The position numbers were made by a program, and so were the translations under genes. Below the pieces are notes generated by a model. It made no database searches and was not told where the DNA came from. It saw only the letters and a program-made list of their open reading frames with translations. Below, piece by piece: positions 59,345-64,000 of a stretch of 64,000 bases of DNA; within the stretch, counting starts at the first letter, position 1, and each line of letters opens with the position of its first letter. The DNA comes from Siphonodentalium dalli (lineage: Eukaryota; Mollusca; Scaphopoda; Gadilida; Siphonodentaliidae). The stretch is from the NCBI GenBank assembly GCA_032622095.1, contig CP136064.1, positions 141,191,954-141,255,953 of the forward strand, read 5' to 3'.

Positions 59345-60670
59345 CCTGCTGGTAGACGGCTCATTTCATATGCTGTATTAGGGCCCCTTTTGTGTGACAA
59401 ATTTTGGATAAAGCTCTTCATGCCTAGTTAATCAGCAACATTTGACAACCTTTATTATAAATAATGATAATGACACGTTCGAGTTCTTTGAAAATATCTG
59501 AGGACGAATCTAGTTGAATAAAATGACGATTCGCCAATAGAAGAATTTGTACATGTATCTGTGATCGCGGGTTAATATTTCAATGACATCCAGAAACTTT
59601 TTCTGCCCTTTCCATTGAAGAAGGAAGTGGTATCACAACCAGATATTGAATGAAAAATGTGTAGAGATATACAATTGTTATCGCCCAGAGCGGAACATGG
59701 TACAATGTTTTATTTTGCCTGTTCATAGAGAAACCCATATATTAGCATCACTGTTAGCATCGGTAAACTTTGAAAACTGACCGATGAGAATACCTAGACA
59801 ACATGGATTGTCGTCAGACCACAAAAAAGCGCGCGAATAATGTGCGGCACAATTCTAATATCAGCTTCCTCCTGACAACAGTTTCTCAAGATGTACTCCG
59901 AAGAATTTGCTATTTTGAGAGTCATGTCATGTTTATCACTTTATCATCACCTATTTGTCAGGAATTCAAATAGTTCAAGCTTATTGTCAATGACTGTGGG
60001 TCACTTACAACTGGGACTCTTGAATACTACAACAGTCGGCACTTGTCAAATTTACTTCATAATAAGTAGTTTGAACTATACACTCAGCTTTGAATTAAAG
60101 TGTTAACATTGACATATATATTAATAATAATAATATAACTTTTCATCCACCCAACCCAATAATTAAAATAAATTTGTTAAAGTCCACCCCCCCAACATTT
60201 CCATAAAGACTACCCCCCTAATCAGTACTAATGTATGACTATAAACAAAACATTTTCATTACAACAACTAACTCCATCTATCAATAATAAATCAGGGTCA
60301 CTGACATATTTTTTCGTATGTCCAATGACATTATTTGAAACTGAAAAAGGTGTATATATTCCTTACAATATCAGGTAGTGAAGGCTCTATAAACGTCGGT
60401 CAAGGCAAAAGGACCAAACTCAAATATAACTGGTTATAGAATACAGTTACGGAAGTCTCGACGTCTGACGTGTAAGACAAATATGTGTCAGATTTTGTAT
60501 ACAGAGAAACATTTGAATACGAATTGTTATTAACTGACTTGAAAACTGGCAACAATAAAGAGCGTTGCTTCTATAAGTTTAATATAATAGTCAGACTCGA
60601 CAGCATAGTCTGACATTTATGACAAACAGGTGTCAGATTACGTATACAGAGAAACACTAAGACACATAAA
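59345..60670. other. No gene recognised
   Basis: AT-rich sequence. Frame 59891-60106 (+) has no motif. One AATAAAGAGCGTT box at 60554. Confidence 0.4.
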
Positions 60671-60673
60671 ACT

Positions 60674-61300
60674 ATTGTCACAGTGCGGCTCGATATTTCC
60701 CAATGATATATAAATGGAAAAGTTAACTTTATTTAGTTAACTCTATTTAAGAATCTTATCAAATTATACACATTTGACATATAATTTATCATGGGACAAT
60801 AAACTGAACATTGACATATCGGCTAAATTTCTTGAACACCAAACCCCGAACATTATTTGTACCAAAATACAGAAATGACACCCTTTCGGATATACATGGT
60901 ACATAACAACACACGACTTTCTGCACTTCCGGTAAAACTACTGTCACGGTGCGGCTCGATATTTCCCAATGATATATAAACAGAAAAATGGGAGTTAACT
61001 CTACTTGATAATCATAGCAAATTATACACATTATTTAACATATAATTTATCAGAGAACAATAAATTGAACGTTGACATATCGGCTAAATTTCTTGAACAC
61101 CAAACCCCAAACATCATTTATACCAAAATACAGAAATGACACCCTTTCCGATATACATGGTTCATAACAACACATGACTTTCTGCACTTCCGGTAAAACT
61201 ACTGTCACGGTACAGCTCGAAATTTCCCAAAGATATATAAACGGAAAAATGAGAGTTAACTCTATTCGAGAATCTTAGCAAATATTACACATTATTTGAC
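60674..61300. repeat. Tandem repeat of about 264 bp, 2.4 units
   Basis: 'GCTCGATATTTCCCAATGAT' starts units near 60688 and 60955, with a diverged third at about 61215. Also shared are 'GACATATCGGCTAAATTTCT', 'ACCAAAATACAGAAATGACA' and 'CTTTCTGCACTTCCGGTAAA'. Frame 60789-61031 (-) is repeat-derived. Confidence 0.85.
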
Positions 61301-62339
61301 ATTCAGACTCATCGCATCAGCTTCCGATATATCACTCTTTAAACAACAAATGCCTGGATGGTCGACAGAGCCGACCCTATACCATTAAATTCAATTGACT
61401 ACATTCCTGTACTCATCGAAGTTGGTCTATTCCATCTGATTTTACAAACCAAATAAAATAATACAAACTAAAGATACTGGCATGCAACAATAATGACCTT
61501 ATGAGAGAACAGTGGTGCTTTTTTTAGACAGCTGTCAAAACAATAAGAATACCTTGTTTGATTCAGACAGAGTATATAATATAAGTTCAATGGCATGTCA
61601 TTTAAAAGACATAGTTATTTTTAAATGCGTCGAAAGGAACATATCATTACTGTACGATTCTTCTACAACGTCGCACCTGGTGATTGTCGTCGTACACAGC
61701 TAGGAGCACAGAGACTGACGAGTGGGGTGTCCATATAAATAGTCTACTTTCAGATTGTGAATACATCCGAGCCAAGGTAATGTCAATATATGTTGCACAC
61801 GTAACCGCCTTTCCATTGCAATATAGTGGCATTTCTGACAGATGCTGTATATGTGTTAAAATGACATTTGAAGAGGGAATTTTTGCGAGAAAATTATTTT
61901 CTGAAGGCCGTTTTTATCTATAAAAAAAGAGTCCTTCGCCCAAATGGAGCCCGCGTGCATTCGGCTAATGTGTATGCACAATACATGTATATAGTTGTGG
62001 GGAAACGTCTATCCGGTTTTTATGGTGTTGTTTTGATCTTTCTGTAGTATATATGTTTTTAAAATAGAATTTTTCGTCTTGGCGAAAAAGCAACTTCTGA
62101 TACAATGTTTGTATGGTTTATCCACTATGACTATCTGCTAGCTAATTACTTTATAATGTGCTACAGAGTGTCAGCTGTACAGAGTAAAATGATGTGTTGT
62201 GATATCTACACATTGGAATGTCAAATAGCCTGTAGTAAAAAGGCATTTAATGTACGTGGCAGGGATCTGCTATAATAATATTAATAATAATAAGAATAAT
62301 AGGAATAACTAGAAATTTTAGTTTGATACTTCCATATAA
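61301..62339. other. No gene recognised
   Basis: AT-rich. Overlapping frames at 61512-61923 on both strands show no motif. A TAATAATAATAA run lies near 62275-62300. Confidence 0.4.
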
Positions 62340-62645
62340 TTAACATATATATCCCAATCCAAACCCCTCCTCAATCTTTACCTTTCCCATAACCCAAATC
62401 TTAGCCATAACTATACCTATCGGCATCCCATACTGTATCTTAAGGCGAAATGTTTTCATATTAAAGCATAACAGTGCTCTAGCCGTAACCATAACCACAT
62501 CTACTATTCTAACTATGTATATAACCCTAACCAACCCTTACCCATCCTTTAGCCCTGACTATACTTTTCACATCCCTGACATATTCCATAACACTAACCA
62601 TAAAACTAACCCAAACACAAACCCTAAATATTTCTCTAACGGTTA
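62340..62645. repeat. Low-complexity CTAACC/CCATAACC-like stretch
   Basis: C-rich imperfect words such as 'ATAACCCTAACCAACCCTTA', CCATAACCACA and 'CACTAACCATAAAACTAACC'. It resembles a decayed interstitial telomere-like (CCCTAA) tract but is too irregular to be sure. Confidence 0.4.
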
Positions 62646-62649
62646 CCTG

Positions 62650-63238
62650 GGTCAAGTTACCCATGTGTCGATTTGTATTGAGATAGACCACACATATTCC
62701 ATGAGACACCTCCGGGAAGCTACCAATTTCTCCATCCATTTATTCTAAGCTAAAGATAAACGATCTTTATTGCTAATGATTAGTGCTGCTTATTAAAGTC
62801 ATCTGAGATCCATGGCACCTGACCCATGGCAATATCATGGTCAAGTTACCCATGTGTAGCAATTTCCCCACAATCTTTCAAGCTGATAATAAACGCTATT
62901 TGATGTTTATCTTTGTTGATATCATTTATTTGTCCCACCTCAAGTCATATGATGGCAAAGCACCTAACAGATAGCATTTCCCATGGACAATTTAAACATG
63001 TGTACTAATTTTCAGCTCCGTGGGTCCGATCATAATAGGTACGTAATTAATTATGTTATTAAATTATTCATGAATGCCAATTTAAATCATTTGACATCAG
63101 CTGTACCTATCCGATGACACTCCATTTGAGAATTTACCATGTGTACAAATTTTCTTTTGCCATGATCCAACCGGTTGGTCGCCAATAGCCATGCAGACAG
63201 ACAAACAAACGAACACATACACAATTGGGTTTTATTAG
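62650..63238 (-). repeat. Diverged tandem repeat with Helitron-like start on the minus strand
   Basis: Units about 145-190 bp long share CATGTGTRNNAATTT (near 62662, 62848, 62997 and 63138). The minus-strand start 'TACTAATAAAACCCAATTG' followed by GTTCGTTTGTTTGTCTGTCTG-like sequence resembles the 5' region of a Helitron, but no TC start or CTAG end was found. Confidence 0.45.
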
Positions 63239-63260
63239 TATAAATACATAAATGTGTACA

Positions 63261-63287
63261 ATATATATATATATATATATATATATT
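63261..63287. repeat. (AT)n microsatellite
   Basis: Uninterrupted AT dinucleotides between ACA and TTAATTGG. Confidence 0.95.
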
Positions 63288-63289
63288 TA

Positions 63290-64000
63290 ATTGGCAACAG
63301 GAATAAAGAACACGTGCGGGTTCTTTATACACGTATGTGTTTCTGTCTTGTTCCTATATTTTAAATAAAAGACTTGAGATGTTAAAAATTACATCTGCAA
63401 TTGGATGGTATATTCTCGTGAAAGATATAGAGAGTTATAGTCTGTCCAACACTAAAGTGCGAAATTTTAAATCAATGCCGATCTGTAATTTGCCAGTGTC
63501 GGTTTATCAATTTGTCAGGTCAGTTATTTCAATGGCCAGTGGAAACACACCTGCTGGTGACAACGATTATTTAAAGCTAAGTGAGTAAAGGTCGATCCAC
63601 ACCTGGAGCGAGCGCGCGATTATAACGGCCGTGACTGACTACATGTATGCACTTTGTGTATGTATACACCTAGTTTATGAACTGAAGCGATCACAAACAT
63701 GCCTGATATATAAAACCTGATGCACGATATAGTTCTCTACTTATAATATTAATAGTTGTAATACTATTCACGGGGTAGGAACTGCTCCATGAGAAAATAT
63801 CCACTTGTGATTTTCGGTCCAATTCACTATCGATCCATGTCCAGTTCACTTGCAAGTTTTTTTTACTTGGTCCAAAACAGACGTGCTTTACACCATGTAC
63901 CAAACTACCGTATCGCAATAACAATTGGCGATTAAATTCAAACAAAAGTTAGTGTAGTGTGACGTTTAGTTCAAACATATGTGCAGACTTATTTTACCAA
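63290..64000. other. No gene recognised
   Basis: Frames 63337-63588 (+) and 63691-63945 (-) have no recognisable motif or splice context. Confidence 0.4.

Noticed and set aside
63303-63332. AATAAAGAAC..GTTCTTTAT hairpin resembling a terminator
   Set aside because: Short, no gene next to it, and rho-independent terminators are not relevant in this type of genome.

Overview
The window is AT-rich, intergenic-type eukaryotic DNA with almost no intact coding sequence. The repeat types suggest a mollusc, most likely a bivalve: rolling-circle elements with a CTGTCTG tract and CTAG end, a DIRS-type retroelement, repeats ending in a (GACGGA)n tract plus hairpin, and AAGATGGCNGCC arrays. The organism is inferred; no marker gene is present. 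No intact gene, rRNA, tRNA or CRISPR array was found. The coding signals are decayed transposable-element genes, pieces of an uncharacterised invertebrate multi-domain gene family, and one possible first exon of a secreted protein.

Layout. 1-5.5 kb: three copies of a long direct repeat, one interrupted by a 1.9-kb inverted-repeat transposon. 6.8-9.1 kb: a palindromic MITE pair beside a decayed minus-strand gene that carries a LINE tail with a target duplication. 9.8-11.8 kb: satellite-like DNA with the box AATAAAGAGCGTT, and five E-boxes in 82 bp. 11.87-13.13 kb: two Helitrons joined head to tail. 13.2-15.7 kb: the amino-terminal piece of the same decayed gene family, an hAT remnant and another LINE tail. 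15.9-19.2 kb: a fold-back element, a DIRS remnant and two (GACGGA)n-hairpin repeats. 20.3-22.8, 26.2-28.5, 33.0-35.1 and 42.9-44.9 kb: four copies of one non-autonomous element family with constant ends (called family H here). 25.35-35.29 kb: a 9.9-kb inverted-repeat structure with 1.26-kb arms, sitting in an AAGATGGC-type tandem array, with one family-H copy in each arm. 38.4-40.0 kb: minus-strand LINE endonuclease/RT debris. 40.13-40.78 kb: a TTAA-type element. 41.5-49.1 kb: a possible large hAT-like element enclosing a perfect 8-bp-TSD hAT that itself encloses family-H copy 4, plus the candidate secreted-protein exon. 51.86-53.36 kb: an hAT derivative retaining a BED-finger piece. 53.9-56.6 kb: a 2.7-kb Helitron carrying a satellite array. 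56.8-58.9 kb: a young but dead LINE (two in-frame stops) whose tail matches the tails at 7.6 and 14.6 kb. 59.1-59.3 kb: a cysteine-rich CXC-type carboxy-terminus. 60.7-63.3 kb: tandem repeats and simple sequence.

Two things make the window informative. Insertions into duplicated DNA leave empty-site copies nearby, so boundaries and target choices of several elements can be read directly. Several unrelated repeats also share the same modular ending, a GACGGA microsatellite followed by a hairpin. All comparisons were made by eye, so boundaries are good to a few bases only where a TSD or empty site is cited.
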